DNA of 64,000 nt from Frigoribacterium sp. Leaf415 (GTDB taxonomy: Bacteria; Actinomycetota; Actinomycetes; Actinomycetales; Microbacteriaceae), in NCBI RefSeq assembly GCF_001424645.1, contig NZ_LMQR01000001.1, positions 675,301 to 739,300 on the forward strand, in the 5' to 3' direction. Below the pieces are notes generated by a model. The model searched no databases, was not told the origin of the DNA, and saw only the letters and a program-made list of their open reading frames with translations. Shown here piece after piece: positions 56,457 through 64,000 of this stretch; position 1 is the first letter of the stretch, and every line of letters begins with the position of its first letter. The position numbers and the translations under genes were made by a program.

Positions 56457-57896
56457 CTACTTCGCCGAGCGGGAACTCGTCTTCGGGGCGGCCGGCAGGT
56501 CGCCGACGCCTGCCTCGGGGGTGTCCTGCTCCATGCCGTAGTACGCGCCGTAGTTGCCGTAGCCGTAGGCGTCGGGCCCCTTCGTCGGCAGCATGGTGAG
56601 CACGATGCCGTGCACCTTGCTGCCGATCTGCTCGAGGTTGCGCAGGGCGGATTGCAACTCGTTGCGCGTCGTGCGACCCGCCGCCGAGACGATGATGGCC
56701 CCGCCGGTCAGCTTGCTGAGGATGGCCGCGTCGGTCACCGGCAGCAGGGGAGGCGCGTCGATGAGCACGTAGTCGAACGACGTCGTCAGCGACTCGATCA
56801 GCGCCGACATGGCCTTCGACCCGAGCAGTTCGCTCGGGTTCGGGGGAACGCGACCGGCCGGCAGCACGTACATCGTGCCGCGGCCCCAGGGCTGCAGGAC
56901 GTCCTGCAGGTCGGCGCGACCGATCAGCACGTCGGTCAGCCCGACGACGCCCTCGAGGCCCAGCGTGTCGGCCAGGCGGGGCAGGCGCAGGTCGCCGTCG
57001 ACCACGGCCACCGTGGCTCCGGTCTCGGCGAGGGCCACCGCGAGGTTGGCCGTCGTGGTCGTCTTGCCCTCGCCCGGTAGCGACGAGGTGACGACGAAGC
57101 AGCGGCTCGCCGACTCCACGTTCACGAACTGCAGGTTGGTCCGCAGGGTGCGGAACGACTCGGACCGCGGGTTGCGCGGGTCGACGTGCACGATCAGCGG
57201 GTGCTTCTTCGCCCCGGGGTCGAAGCTGATGCCGCCGACGATGGGCGCGTCGGTCACGAGTTCGACGTCGTGCGAGCCGTGGATGCGGGTGTCGAGGGTG
57301 CTGCGCAGCACCGCCGCACCCACGCCGAGGGCCAACCCGATCAGCAGGCCTAGGCCCAGGTTCAGGGCGGTGCGGGGGGTCGCGGGTGCCGAGGCGACCG
57401 ACCCGGGGACGATCGTGGCGATCTTGACCAGGCTCGCGCCTCCACCGGTCGGCGTCTCGAGCTCGTTGACGACCACGTCGGTCAAGGAGGCGCCCACCGC
57501 GTTGGCGATGTCGGCGGCGCGCTGGGCGTCGGTGTCGGTCACCGTGATGTTGATCAGCACGGTGTTCAGGGGCGACTCGGCCGCGATCTTCGAGGCGAGG
57601 CCGGCGGGCGTGGTGTCGAGACCGAGCTGGTCGATGACCGGGGCGAGCACGGCGTCACTGGTCACGACGTCGACGTAGGACTGCACCTTCTGCTGTGCTG
57701 CGCTGCTGCCCTGCACCGCATCACCCGTTGTGGACGAATCCTGCGCTTGGACGGACACGAAGAGCCGGGTCGACGACACGTAGGTCGGCGTGGCCAGGAT
57801 CGAGCTGAGCGCTCCGGCGGCGAGGCCGACGAGCGTGAGGGCGGCGATGAAGATCCAGCCCTTGCGGAGAATGCGGATGTAGTCACGGAGTTCCAC
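56457..57896 (-). CDS. Polysaccharide co-polymerase fused to BY-kinase (Wzc/CpsCD type)
   Basis: 479 residues from GTG 57896 (VELRDYIRILRKGWIFIAAL). A Wzz-type domain with two helices encloses ~150 extracellular residues. The kinase domain has Walker A SLPGEGKTTTTANLA, A' VAVVDGDLRLPR and B YVLIDAPPLLP. A Tyr-rich C-terminal cluster, YGYGNYGAYYGM, is the autophosphorylation site. It sets chain length and export and is first gene of the 16-gene minus-strand operon. Confidence 0.92.
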   Translation of the reverse strand: MELRDYIRILRKGWIFIAALTLVGLAAGALSSILATPTYVSSTRLFVSVQAQDSSTTGDAVQGSSAAQQKVQSYVDVVTSDAVLAPVIDQLGLDTTPAGLASKIAAESPLNTVLINITVTDTDAQRAADIANAVGASLTDVVVNELETPTGGGASLVKIATIVPGSVASAPATPRTALNLGLGLLIGLALGVGAAVLRSTLDTRIHGSHDVELVTDAPIVGGISFDPGAKKHPLIVHVDPRNPRSESFRTLRTNLQFVNVESASRCFVVTSSLPGEGKTTTTANLAVALAETGATVAVVDGDLRLPRLADTLGLEGVVGLTDVLIGRADLQDVLQPWGRGTMYVLPAGRVPPNPSELLGSKAMSALIESLTTSFDYVLIDAPPLLPVTDAAILSKLTGGAIIVSAAGRTTRNELQSALRNLEQIGSKVHGIVLTMLPTKGPDAYGYGNYGAYYGMEQDTPEAGVGDLPAAPKTSSRSAK

Positions 57897-58215
57897 GTGG
57901 CTGAGGTCCTGTCCTGATCGGGTACGAGCACCGTGGAAGGCACCCGGGCAGTCGTCGCGTGGACCATGCCTCCCGGCACCCTGATGGCTCCCCGCGGCTC
58001 TGCGCCGTGACCAATACTCACACACGGGACGCCCGGATGGGGTACATATGTTGTCCGATCCGGTGAAGTGGCCCCCGAAGGGGGGTATGCGCGACACCTG
58101 TCGCGAATCGTCCGCCTGAACGCTCGCTGTGATTCGGGCGCACCGTCTGACCCGGGCAATAGCCTGCGGGAGATCGGGCACGTCCCGTGCTCGCACGTGA
58201 TCAAGGAGGATCACC
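57897..58215. promoter_or_regulatory. Divergent promoter region of the polysaccharide operon and fdhA
   Basis: 319 bp without a gene. It is AT-richer near 58010-58060, with an ACATATGT palindrome at 58044-58051 that could belong to the minus-strand promoter. On the plus side AAGGAGG (58203-58209) is a strong ribosome site 6 bp before the fdhA ATG. CAATAGCC near 58158-58165 is a possible weak -10. No other structure was recognised. Confidence 0.45.
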
Positions 58216-59436
58216 ATGGCAACGAATCACGCGGTCGCCTACAAGGGCCCCGGCCAGGTCGAGGTCATCGACGTCGACTACCCGACCTTCGAGCTGAAGG
58301 ACGGCCCCGGCGTCAACCCGGCCAACGTCGGTCGCAAGGTCAACCACGGCGCGATCCTGCGCACGGTCGCCACCAACATCTGCGGCTCCGACCAGCACAT
58401 GGTCCGCGGCCGCACCACCGCCCCGACGAACCTCGTGCTCGGTCACGAGATCACCGGCGAGGTCGTCGAGGTCGGCCCCGACGTCGAGTTCATCAAGGTC
58501 GGCGACATCGTCTCGGTGCCGTTCAACATCGCCTGCGGCCGTTGCCGCAACTGCAAGGAACGCAAGACCGGCATCTGCCTCAACGTCAACCCCGACCGCC
58601 CCGGCAGCGCCTACGGCTACGTCGACATGGGCGGCTGGGTCGGCGGCCAGGCCGAGTACGTGCTCGTGCCCTACGCCGACTGGAACCTCCTGAAGTTCCC
58701 CGACGCCGACCAGGCCATGGAGAAGATCCTCGACCTGGCGATGCTCTCCGACATCTTCCCGACCGGCTTCCACGGCGCCGTCACCGCCGGCGTCGAGGTC
58801 GGCTCGACCGTCTACGTCGCCGGAGCCGGCCCCGTCGGCCTCGCCGCCGCCACCGGAGCCCTGCTGCTCGGTGCCAGCGTCGTCATCGTCGGCGACATGA
58901 ACGCCGACCGCCTCGCGCAGGCCCGCAGCTTCGGTTGCGAGACCGTCGACCTGACCAAGGGCGACCCGGCCGACCAGATCGACCAGATCCTCGGGGAGCC
59001 CCTCGTCGACTGCGGCATCGACGCGGTCGGCTTCGAGGCCAAGGGTCACGGCGGCGGATCGGGCGACGAGGCGCCCGCCACCGTGCTCAACTCGCTGATG
59101 GACATCACCGCGGCGGGCGGCGCCCTCGGCATCCCGGGGCTCTACGTCACCGGCGACCCGGGCGGAGTCGACGAGGCCGCCCAGAAGGGGTCGCTGTCGC
59201 TCAGTCTCGGCACCGGCTGGGCCAAGTCGCTGTCGTTCACCACGGGCCAGTGCCCGGTGATGAAGTACAACCGACAGCTGATGATGGCGATCCTCCACGA
59301 CCGCACGAGCATCGCGAAGAACGTCCACGCCCAGGCGATCAGCCTCGCGGACGCCCCGCGCGGCTACGCCGAGTTCGACAAGGGTGCCGCCACGAAGTAC
59401 GTCCTCAACCCGAACGACCTGATCAAGGCGGCCTAG
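58216..59436 (+). CDS. fdhA: Glutathione-independent formaldehyde dehydrogenase (zinc alcohol dehydrogenase family)
   Basis: 406 residues, slightly longer than typical MDR enzymes, as is usual for Pseudomonas-type FdhA. ATNICGSDQHMVRGR carries the catalytic zinc cysteine, GHEITGEVVEVG follows, and structural-zinc cysteines lie in ACGRCRNCKERKTGIC. The nucleotide fold is VAGAGPVGLAAA. It oxidises formaldehyde to formate with bound NAD. Monocistronic, with a strong ribosome site. Confidence 0.92.
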   Translation: MATNHAVAYKGPGQVEVIDVDYPTFELKDGPGVNPANVGRKVNHGAILRTVATNICGSDQHMVRGRTTAPTNLVLGHEITGEVVEVGPDVEFIKVGDIVSVPFNIACGRCRNCKERKTGICLNVNPDRPGSAYGYVDMGGWVGGQAEYVLVPYADWNLLKFPDADQAMEKILDLAMLSDIFPTGFHGAVTAGVEVGSTVYVAGAGPVGLAAATGALLLGASVVIVGDMNADRLAQARSFGCETVDLTKGDPADQIDQILGEPLVDCGIDAVGFEAKGHGGGSGDEAPATVLNSLMDITAAGGALGIPGLYVTGDPGGVDEAAQKGSLSLSLGTGWAKSLSFTTGQCPVMKYNRQLMMAILHDRTSIAKNVHAQAISLADAPRGYAEFDKGAATKYVLNPNDLIKAA

Positions 59437-59448
59437 CGGTCGTCGCCA

Positions 59449-59503
59449 CCCGCGCCTCCTCGGCTCTCGGTCCCTCGACCGACAGAGCCCAGGAGGCGCG
59501 GGT
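59449..59503. repeat. Complete palindromic form of the dispersed motif
   Basis: ACCCGCGCCTCCT (59448-59460) and AGGAGGCGCGGGT (59491-59503) are exact inverted copies. Inside, GGCTCTCGGTC pairs with GACCGACAGAGCC nearly completely, giving a stem of about 24 bp over 56 nt. It is the only intergenic copy where both arms and the inner stem are intact. It also follows the fdhA stop and may terminate it. Confidence 0.7.
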
Positions 59504-59580
59504 CGGCCCACCGGGCCCCCCGCGTTCCGCAGCCACTCGCGTCGTTGCAGGCTGTGCACGGTGTATGACGGAACGATCCC

Positions 59581-61125
59581 ATGACGAAGACATCCGACAC
59601 CCCTGCCCCGGGAGGCGCCGACGCCGCCCGCCCCGCCTCCGTCCACGGCCGCGCCGCCCGCTCCGACGAGGAACGCCAGAAGTGGCGCGCGTTCGCCGTG
59701 TGCGTCGGCGTCGCCGCCCTGACGATCCTCGACCTGTCGAAGGTCAACGTCGGCCTGCCCAGCATCGAGGCGTCGCTCGGCGCCGGGCCCACCGCCCTGC
59801 AGCTGATCGTCGCCGGCTACGCACTCGCCTTCGGCCTGTCGCTCGTGCCGTCCGGCCGCCTCGGCGACCTCAAGTCGCGCCGCATGATGTTCGTCATCGG
59901 CCTGACCTCGTTCACCGTCGCCAGCCTGCTCTGCGCCCTCGCGCCGACCATCGAGCTGCTCGTCGCCGCCCGCATCCTGCAGGGCGTCGCGGCCGGCATT
60001 CAGATGCCGCAGGTGCTCGGACTCATCCAGCAGCTCTTCCAGGGCAAGGAGCGCGGCCGCGCCTTCGGCTTCTTCGGCGCCATCATCGGCGTCAGCACGG
60101 CGTTCGGACCGACCCTCGGCGGCCTGCTCATCGCGATCGGCGGCCCGGAGGACGGCTGGCGCCTGCTGTTCTGGATGAACATCCCGCTCGGCCTGATCGC
60201 CATCTTCTTCGCCCTCAAGCTGCTGCCGAAGACCCGCACGGCCTCGAACGGCCACAACGAGCTCGACCTGTTCGGCATCGTGCTGCTCGGCCTGACGATC
60301 TTCACCCTCATGCTGCCGTTCGTGCTGACCACGGGCCAGGGCGACGACCCGCTGCGCTGGCTCTTCTTGGTCGGCTTCGTCGGGTTCGGCGCCGCCTTCG
60401 TCTGGTGGGAGCAGCGCTACAAGGCACGAGGCAAGTCACCGGTCGTGCACTTCAGCCTGTTCTCGCTCGCCTCGTACCGCAACGGCACCCTGATCGCCAC
60501 GGTCTACTTCTGCGCCCTGCCCGCGACCTTCCTGCTGACGACGCTGTACCTGCAGCAGGGGCTCGGCCTCGAGCCCGTCTACGCCGGCATGGTCACCATC
60601 CCGTTCGCGCTGACCAGCGCCGTCGCGGCGTTCTACGGTGGACGCCTCGTCGACCGTTTCGGTCGCAGCCTGGTCGTGCTCGGGCTGATCCTGGTCGCGG
60701 TGGGCTTCGTCGCCCTGCTGCTCGCGGCCGTGCTCACCCCGCGCGACATCACGCCGTACGCCATGGGCATCGGCATGCTGATCGCCGGCACGGGCGGTGG
60801 TTTCGTCATCTCGCCGAACCAGACGCTCACGCTGGCCGAGGTGCCCGTCCAGATGGGCGGCGTCGCCGGCTCGATGGGGCAGGTCGGTCAGCGCGCCGGC
60901 ACGGCCATCGGCACGGCGGCCGCGGTCTCGACGTTCTACTCGGTCATCGCCGGGGCCGGGGGCGCCGAGGGCGCCGACCTCGACATCTACCACGAGGCCT
61001 ACCGCAACGGCTTCTTCGTCACGATCGCCCTGGTGTCCGTGGCGCTCGTGCTCGGGCTGATGGACCTGCGCGCCCGCAAGAAGGGGCGCGTGGGCGACGG
61101 GGCCGAGGCTGCTGCTGCTGCGTAG
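59581..61125 (+). CDS. MFS drug/proton antiporter, DHA2 (EmrB/QacA) type
   Basis: 514 residues with 14 expected helices. Motif A-like GRLGDLKSRR, motif C-like GAIIGVSTAFGPTLGGLL and the early LDLSKVNVGLPSIE (motif D1) fit the 14-TMS branch. It would export small hydrophobic compounds with proton entry. It starts 145 bp after fdhA with the palindrome between, so probably separate transcription. Confidence 0.9.
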   Translation: MTKTSDTPAPGGADAARPASVHGRAARSDEERQKWRAFAVCVGVAALTILDLSKVNVGLPSIEASLGAGPTALQLIVAGYALAFGLSLVPSGRLGDLKSRRMMFVIGLTSFTVASLLCALAPTIELLVAARILQGVAAGIQMPQVLGLIQQLFQGKERGRAFGFFGAIIGVSTAFGPTLGGLLIAIGGPEDGWRLLFWMNIPLGLIAIFFALKLLPKTRTASNGHNELDLFGIVLLGLTIFTLMLPFVLTTGQGDDPLRWLFLVGFVGFGAAFVWWEQRYKARGKSPVVHFSLFSLASYRNGTLIATVYFCALPATFLLTTLYLQQGLGLEPVYAGMVTIPFALTSAVAAFYGGRLVDRFGRSLVVLGLILVAVGFVALLLAAVLTPRDITPYAMGIGMLIAGTGGGFVISPNQTLTLAEVPVQMGGVAGSMGQVGQRAGTAIGTAAAVSTFYSVIAGAGGAEGADLDIYHEAYRNGFFVTIALVSVALVLGLMDLRARKKGRVGDGAEAAAAA

Positions 61126-61146
61126 TCGGTGACCCGCGTCGTCGGG

Positions 61147-61218
61147 GTGAGACGCGCCTCCTCGGTGAGGGGTGCCTCCTCGGTGGGACGCGCCTCCGGG
61201 GTGGGACGCGCCTCCTGG
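61147..61218. repeat. Four 18-bp tandem units built on the dispersed motif
   Basis: GTGAGACGCGCCTCCTCG, GTGAGGGGTGCCTCCTCG, GTGGGACGCGCCTCCGGG and GTGGGACGCGCCTCCTGG follow each other without gaps (61147, 61165, 61183, 61201). Two contain the exact 10-mer. They lie just after the MFS stop. Confidence 0.8.
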
Positions 61219-61238
61219 GGTGGTCCCGCCGCTGCCGG

Positions 61239-61379
61239 TCAGAGGCGGGCGAAGGCCTCGACGACGTAGCTCGTGACGTCGACCTGGCGCGTGCCCGGCA
61301 GGGCGATCGACGCAGGGTCGACCGAACCGGCGGCGGTGCTGGTGGTGGCGGAGACGGAGACGGCGGGCGTGACGAACAT
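61239..61379 (-). CDS. Possible 46-residue small protein
   Basis: The frame from ATG 61379 reads MFVTPAVSVSATTSTAAGSV, then 26 more residues ending TSYVVEAFARL. GAAAGG 9 bp upstream is an acceptable ribosome site. It is Thr/Ser/Val/Ala-rich with no cysteine, no clear signal peptide and no recognised family. A 297-bp gene-free stretch lies upstream. Reality as a gene is uncertain; it could be a short secreted or ribosomally made peptide precursor, but no modification genes are adjacent. Confidence 0.4.
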   Translation of the reverse strand: MFVTPAVSVSATTSTAAGSVDPASIALPGTRQVDVTSYVVEAFARL

Positions 61380-61600
61380 GATGGGCCTTTCGGTCGGCTG
61401 GTGGGGCGGTTGACGGGGCCCGGCCGCCCGTGCAGGGAGACGGGCGGCGGAGCCCCTGACGTCCCTGCCCGAGATGCTCGGTGCTCCTGCTGGAGCCGGT
61501 GACGTCGTGCGACCAGTCAAGCGGCCCGGACGTTGCGTGAACATGAGCGGAGGGCTGAGTCGCCCTCCGTCGCAGGGATGAACCTCGGCCGCCGTCATCC

Positions 61601-61660
61601 CGCCACGAAGTAGACAAGCCGCCACGCAAAAACGTGGCGGCTCGTGTACTTCGTGGTGGC
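61601..61660. terminator. Interrupted hairpin before the small ORF
   Basis: CCACGAAGTA and AGCCGCCACG on the left pair with CGTGGCGGCT and TACTTCGTGG on the right. There are 4-nt internal bulges and a CAAAAA loop. It lies downstream of the minus-strand inositol-phosphatase gene and probably terminates it. Confidence 0.65.
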
Positions 61661-61676
61661 GTGGGCCCCACAGCGC

Positions 61677-62510
61677 TCAGGCAGGAGGCGCGGCCACGAC
61701 CTCGAGGACGCTCTCGTGCAGCAGTCCGTTCGTCGCCATCGCGGTGCCGTGCCACGGGCCCGGTCGTCCGTCGGCGCTGGTGAAGCGTCCGCCGGCCTCC
61801 TCGACGACGACGGCCACGGCGGCCATGTCGTAGGGCTGCAGGTCGAACTCGCCCGAAATGTCGAGTGCGCCCTCGGCGACGAGCATGTACGACCAGAAGT
61901 CGCCGTACGCTCGCGTCCGCCAGACCTGGCTCGTCAGCTCGAGCAGTTGCGGCAGGCGCCCGGCGTCGATCCAGTATTCGAGCCCGTTGAAGCTCAGCGA
62001 CGCGTCGGCCAGCTCGCGCACGCCCGACACCCGCAACGGCCCCTCGTGCTCGGACGAGAACGCCCCGCCGCCCTGCGTCGCCCACCAGCGCCGCCCGAGG
62101 GCCGGAGCACTCACCACACCCACCACGGGCACGCCGTCCACGACGAGCGAGACGAGCGCCGCCCAGACCGGCACCCCGCGCAGGAAGTTCGCCGTGCCGT
62201 CGATCGGGTCGACCACCCACTGGCGGTGCGAGGGAGCGTCGTGGCCGTACTCCTCGCCGTAGAAGGTGTCGTCGGGGCGGGCGGCGGCGACCCGCTCGCG
62301 GATGGCTCGCTCGACGGCCTGGTCGGCGTCGGTCACGTGCGACCGGTCGGGCTTGAGCGACACGTGCAGATCGGCCGACCGGTACCGCTCGGTGCTGATC
62401 GCGTCGGCCAGGTCGGCCAGCTCGAGCGCGAGCGCCAGGTCGTCCGCCCACGGCGTCCCGGTCGATCGGTCGGACGAGGAGGCGCGGGTCGGCTCGGCAG
62501 CATCGGTCAC
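61677..62510 (-). CDS. Inositol monophosphatase-like phosphatase (histidinol-phosphatase HisN type)
   Basis: 277 residues from GTG 62510. The metal- and substrate-binding motifs are GEEYG (85-89), DPIDGTANF (101-109) and the later AYGDFWSYMLVAEGALDI. This composition, and the neighbourhood with rsgA and aroA, fit the actinobacterial HisN branch (histidine synthesis). The family is promiscuous, so inositol phosphate remains possible. Residues 8-12 are TRASS, encoded by an inverted dispersed-motif copy (62477-62486), in an N-terminal extension that homologues would not need. Confidence 0.85.
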   Translation of the reverse strand: MTDAAEPTRASSSDRSTGTPWADDLALALELADLADAISTERYRSADLHVSLKPDRSHVTDADQAVERAIRERVAAARPDDTFYGEEYGHDAPSHRQWVVDPIDGTANFLRGVPVWAALVSLVVDGVPVVGVVSAPALGRRWWATQGGGAFSSEHEGPLRVSGVRELADASLSFNGLEYWIDAGRLPQLLELTSQVWRTRAYGDFWSYMLVAEGALDISGEFDLQPYDMAAVAVVVEEAGGRFTSADGRPGPWHGTAMATNGLLHESVLEVVAAPPA

Positions 62511-62693
62511 CCCGTCAGCGTACCCAGCCCGCCCTGCTCGTCCGCGCGCTGCCCGCCGGCCCGGCCCGCGCCTCCTGGGCTGGCGTCGCCGAAGCGGGCG
62601 TGTTCGTCGACGACGGGCCTGCGCGGCCGCCCGTCGAGCACGGACTCGCCCGCTTCGCGCCGAACCCGGCCAGCCGCGGGCATGCGGTGTGCC

Positions 62694-63827
62694 CTAGCCG
62701 AGCTCGTCGCTGCGCGCGTCGTCGGCAGCCGCCGCGAGGTCACGCGCGCTCACGCCGCCCTTGGACGCGAGCAGCGACTGCAGCGACTCGAGCCGTTCGC
62801 GGCCGACGTCGCCGAGCTCGCCGGCCTCGATGCGGTCGACGATCTCCCAGTCGTGGGCCTCGGCCAGCGGGATGCCGTCGACCGGCTCGCCCTCGGCCGG
62901 GATCGCGTGCGCCGCGAAGGACTTGAGGATGTTCTCGGGGTCGACGTGGCCCAGCCCGAACGACCGCACACCGGGGGTGTCGACGATCCAGCCGCCGGTC
63001 GGCACCTTGAACGACACCGTCGACGACGACGTGTGCCGCCCGCGTCCGGTGACGGCGTTGACCACGCCCACCTCGCGCCGCGACCCGGTCAGGGCGTTGA
63101 CGAGGGTGGACTTGCCGACACCCGAGTGGCCGACCGTGACCGTCACGTGGCCGTCGAGGACGCCGCGCAACTCGTCGAGCGCGGGGGAGACCTGCCCGCC
63201 GGGCGCGACCTCGTCGAACGAGGTCGACGTGGTCGTGACGATGCGCAGGTCGAAGCACGAGAAGTGCGCCGCGAACGGCGCCGGGTCGGCGAGGTCGGTC
63301 TTGGTGATGCAGAGGATCGGCTCGACCCCGGCGTCGAACGCCGCGACCATGTAGCGGTCGACCAGACGGGGCCGGGGCTCGGGGTCGGCGGCCGCCACGA
63401 CGATCAGCATCTGGTCGGCGTTGGCGACGATGACGCGCTCGACGGCGTCACTGTCGTCGGCACTGCGCCGCAGCAGGGTCGAGCGGTCGTGCACCTTGAC
63501 GATCCGGGCGAGCGACCCCTCGGAGCCGCTCGTGTCGCCGACGACGCCGACGCGGTCACCGGTCACGACGCTCTTCTTGCCGAGCTCGCGAGCCCTGGCC
63601 GTCGTGATCTCGCGTTCGTCGGGGGTGCCGGCGTCCATGAGCACGCCGTAGCGGCCACGGTCGACCGTCCAGACGACCCCCTCTTCGGCGTTCGCGTAGG
63701 CCGGACGCTGCTTGGTGCGGGGCTTGTTGCCCTTGGGGTTCGGGCGCACCCGCACCGAGCTCTCGTCGTACTGGCCGTACTCGCGCTCGTCGTCGGCGTC
63801 GTCGTCGCCGTCGCTCCACCAGCTCAT
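62694..63827 (-). CDS. rsgA: Ribosome small-subunit GTPase RsgA
   Basis: 377 residues. A charged N-terminal tail and OB-like domain (GRYGVLMDAG) are followed by a circularly permuted GTPase. G4 (TKTD) comes before G1 (GHSGVGKSTLVNAL), and G3 is DTPGVRSFGLG. It assists late 30S maturation. The C-terminal region lacks the Cys-His zinc cluster of E. coli RsgA, as far as can be seen. It lies downstream of aroA with 21-bp tandem repeats between. Confidence 0.93.
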   Translation of the reverse strand: MSWWSDGDDDADDEREYGQYDESSVRVRPNPKGNKPRTKQRPAYANAEEGVVWTVDRGRYGVLMDAGTPDEREITTARARELGKKSVVTGDRVGVVGDTSGSEGSLARIVKVHDRSTLLRRSADDSDAVERVIVANADQMLIVVAAADPEPRPRLVDRYMVAAFDAGVEPILCITKTDLADPAPFAAHFSCFDLRIVTTTSTSFDEVAPGGQVSPALDELRGVLDGHVTVTVGHSGVGKSTLVNALTGSRREVGVVNAVTGRGRHTSSSTVSFKVPTGGWIVDTPGVRSFGLGHVDPENILKSFAAHAIPAEGEPVDGIPLAEAHDWEIVDRIEAGELGDVGRERLESLQSLLASKGGVSARDLAAAADDARSDELG

Positions 63828-63890
63828 CGTGCCTCGCTCATCGTCGACCGTGCCTCGCTCGTCCCGTGCCGTGCCCCGCTCATCGTCGTC
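63828..63890. repeat. Three 21-bp tandem repeats between aroA and rsgA
   Basis: Units at 63828, 63849 and 63870, each beginning CGTGCC(T/C)CGCTC. On the minus strand they place GATGAGCGAGGCACG directly before the rsgA ATG. They encode a 19-codon open frame whose TGA overlaps that ATG. Confidence 0.75.
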
Positions 63891-63900
63891 GGCCCGGCGC

Positions 63901-64000
63901 CTAGAGGAACCCGAGCAGGTCGATGTCGGCGGGGCTCTGCCGAACGGCCCGGCCGAGCATCTCGTCCCACAGCTCGACGAACTGCGGCAGCGTCTTGGCG
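63901..64000 (-). CDS. aroA: 3-phosphoshikimate 1-carboxyvinyltransferase, C-terminal end only
   Basis: The last 32 codons before TAG at 63903-63901 read AKTLPQFVELWDEMLGR and end DIDLLGFL. AKTLPxF(V)xxW is the usual EPSP synthase terminus, and aroA next to rsgA is a common actinobacterial order. The rest lies beyond the window edge. Confidence 0.75.
   Translation of the reverse strand, partial: AKTLPQFVELWDEMLGRAVRQSPADIDLLGFL

Overview
The window is very GC-rich with compact, often start/stop-overlapping genes. It carries typical actinobacterial blocks: prfB-ftsE-ftsX-smpB-ssrA, aroA-rsgA-inositol-phosphatase-like, and a DUF1294 cold-shock fusion. Together with the SipW-type and LAxTG surface proteins this suggests a member of the Microbacteriaceae (Frigoribacterium/Curtobacterium/Clavibacter-like). 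The genus is inference. No phage, insertion sequence, CRISPR array or tRNA was seen. The only RNA gene is tmRNA.

Layout. 1-3.0 kb: operon of secreted proteins with SipW-type signal peptides and an S26B signal peptidase. 3.0-9.1 kb: family-5 (oligopeptide-type) ABC importer with fused ATPases. 9.2-13.9 kb: CSD-DUF1294 protein, YbaK deacylase, GlgX debranching enzyme, cysteine desulfurase. 14.1-18.3 kb: a second SipW-type module with its own S26B peptidase, an LAxTG-anchored protein and a choice-of-anchor G-type protein. 18.4-23.1 kb: membrane protein, prfB, ftsE, ftsX, a broken Gfo/Idh/MocA fragment, smpB, tmRNA. 23.3-24.9 kb: a repeat-rich LAxTG wall protein. 25.1-35.7 kb: a HTH-less LacI-type sensor, a ROK regulator, a family-5 ABC importer and a GH2 beta-mannosidase, which together look like a mannoside-utilisation locus. 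35.8-57.9 kb: an exopolysaccharide locus (LCP ligase, UDP-HexNAc dehydrogenase and a glycosyltransferase on +, then a 16-gene minus-strand operon running from a Wzc-like kinase to a Wzy-like polymerase). 58.2-64 kb: formaldehyde dehydrogenase, MFS exporter, possible small ORF, inositol-phosphatase-like protein, RsgA and the 3' end of aroA.

In the polysaccharide locus a Wzc-like kinase and Wzb-like phosphatase would control export. PglF-, PglE- and PglC-like proteins would make and load the first sugar. CapE-CapF-CapG homologues would make UDP-L-FucNAc. Flippase, polymerase, glycosyltransferases and LCP protein would complete assembly and wall attachment. A block from about 36.4 to 44.6 kb has clearly lower GC, with edges inside the LCP gene and inside capG, suggesting exchange of the variable core.

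The most unusual signal is not a gene. A short word, CGCGCCTCCT (extended form RACCCGCGCCTCCTCGGC), occurs about 29 times on both strands, in genes and between them, often as inverted pairs. Within proteins it is usually read as TRASS in linkers, and three copies sit where a Shine-Dalgarno should be. It is absent from 34.0 to 59.45 kb, that is, across the whole polysaccharide locus.
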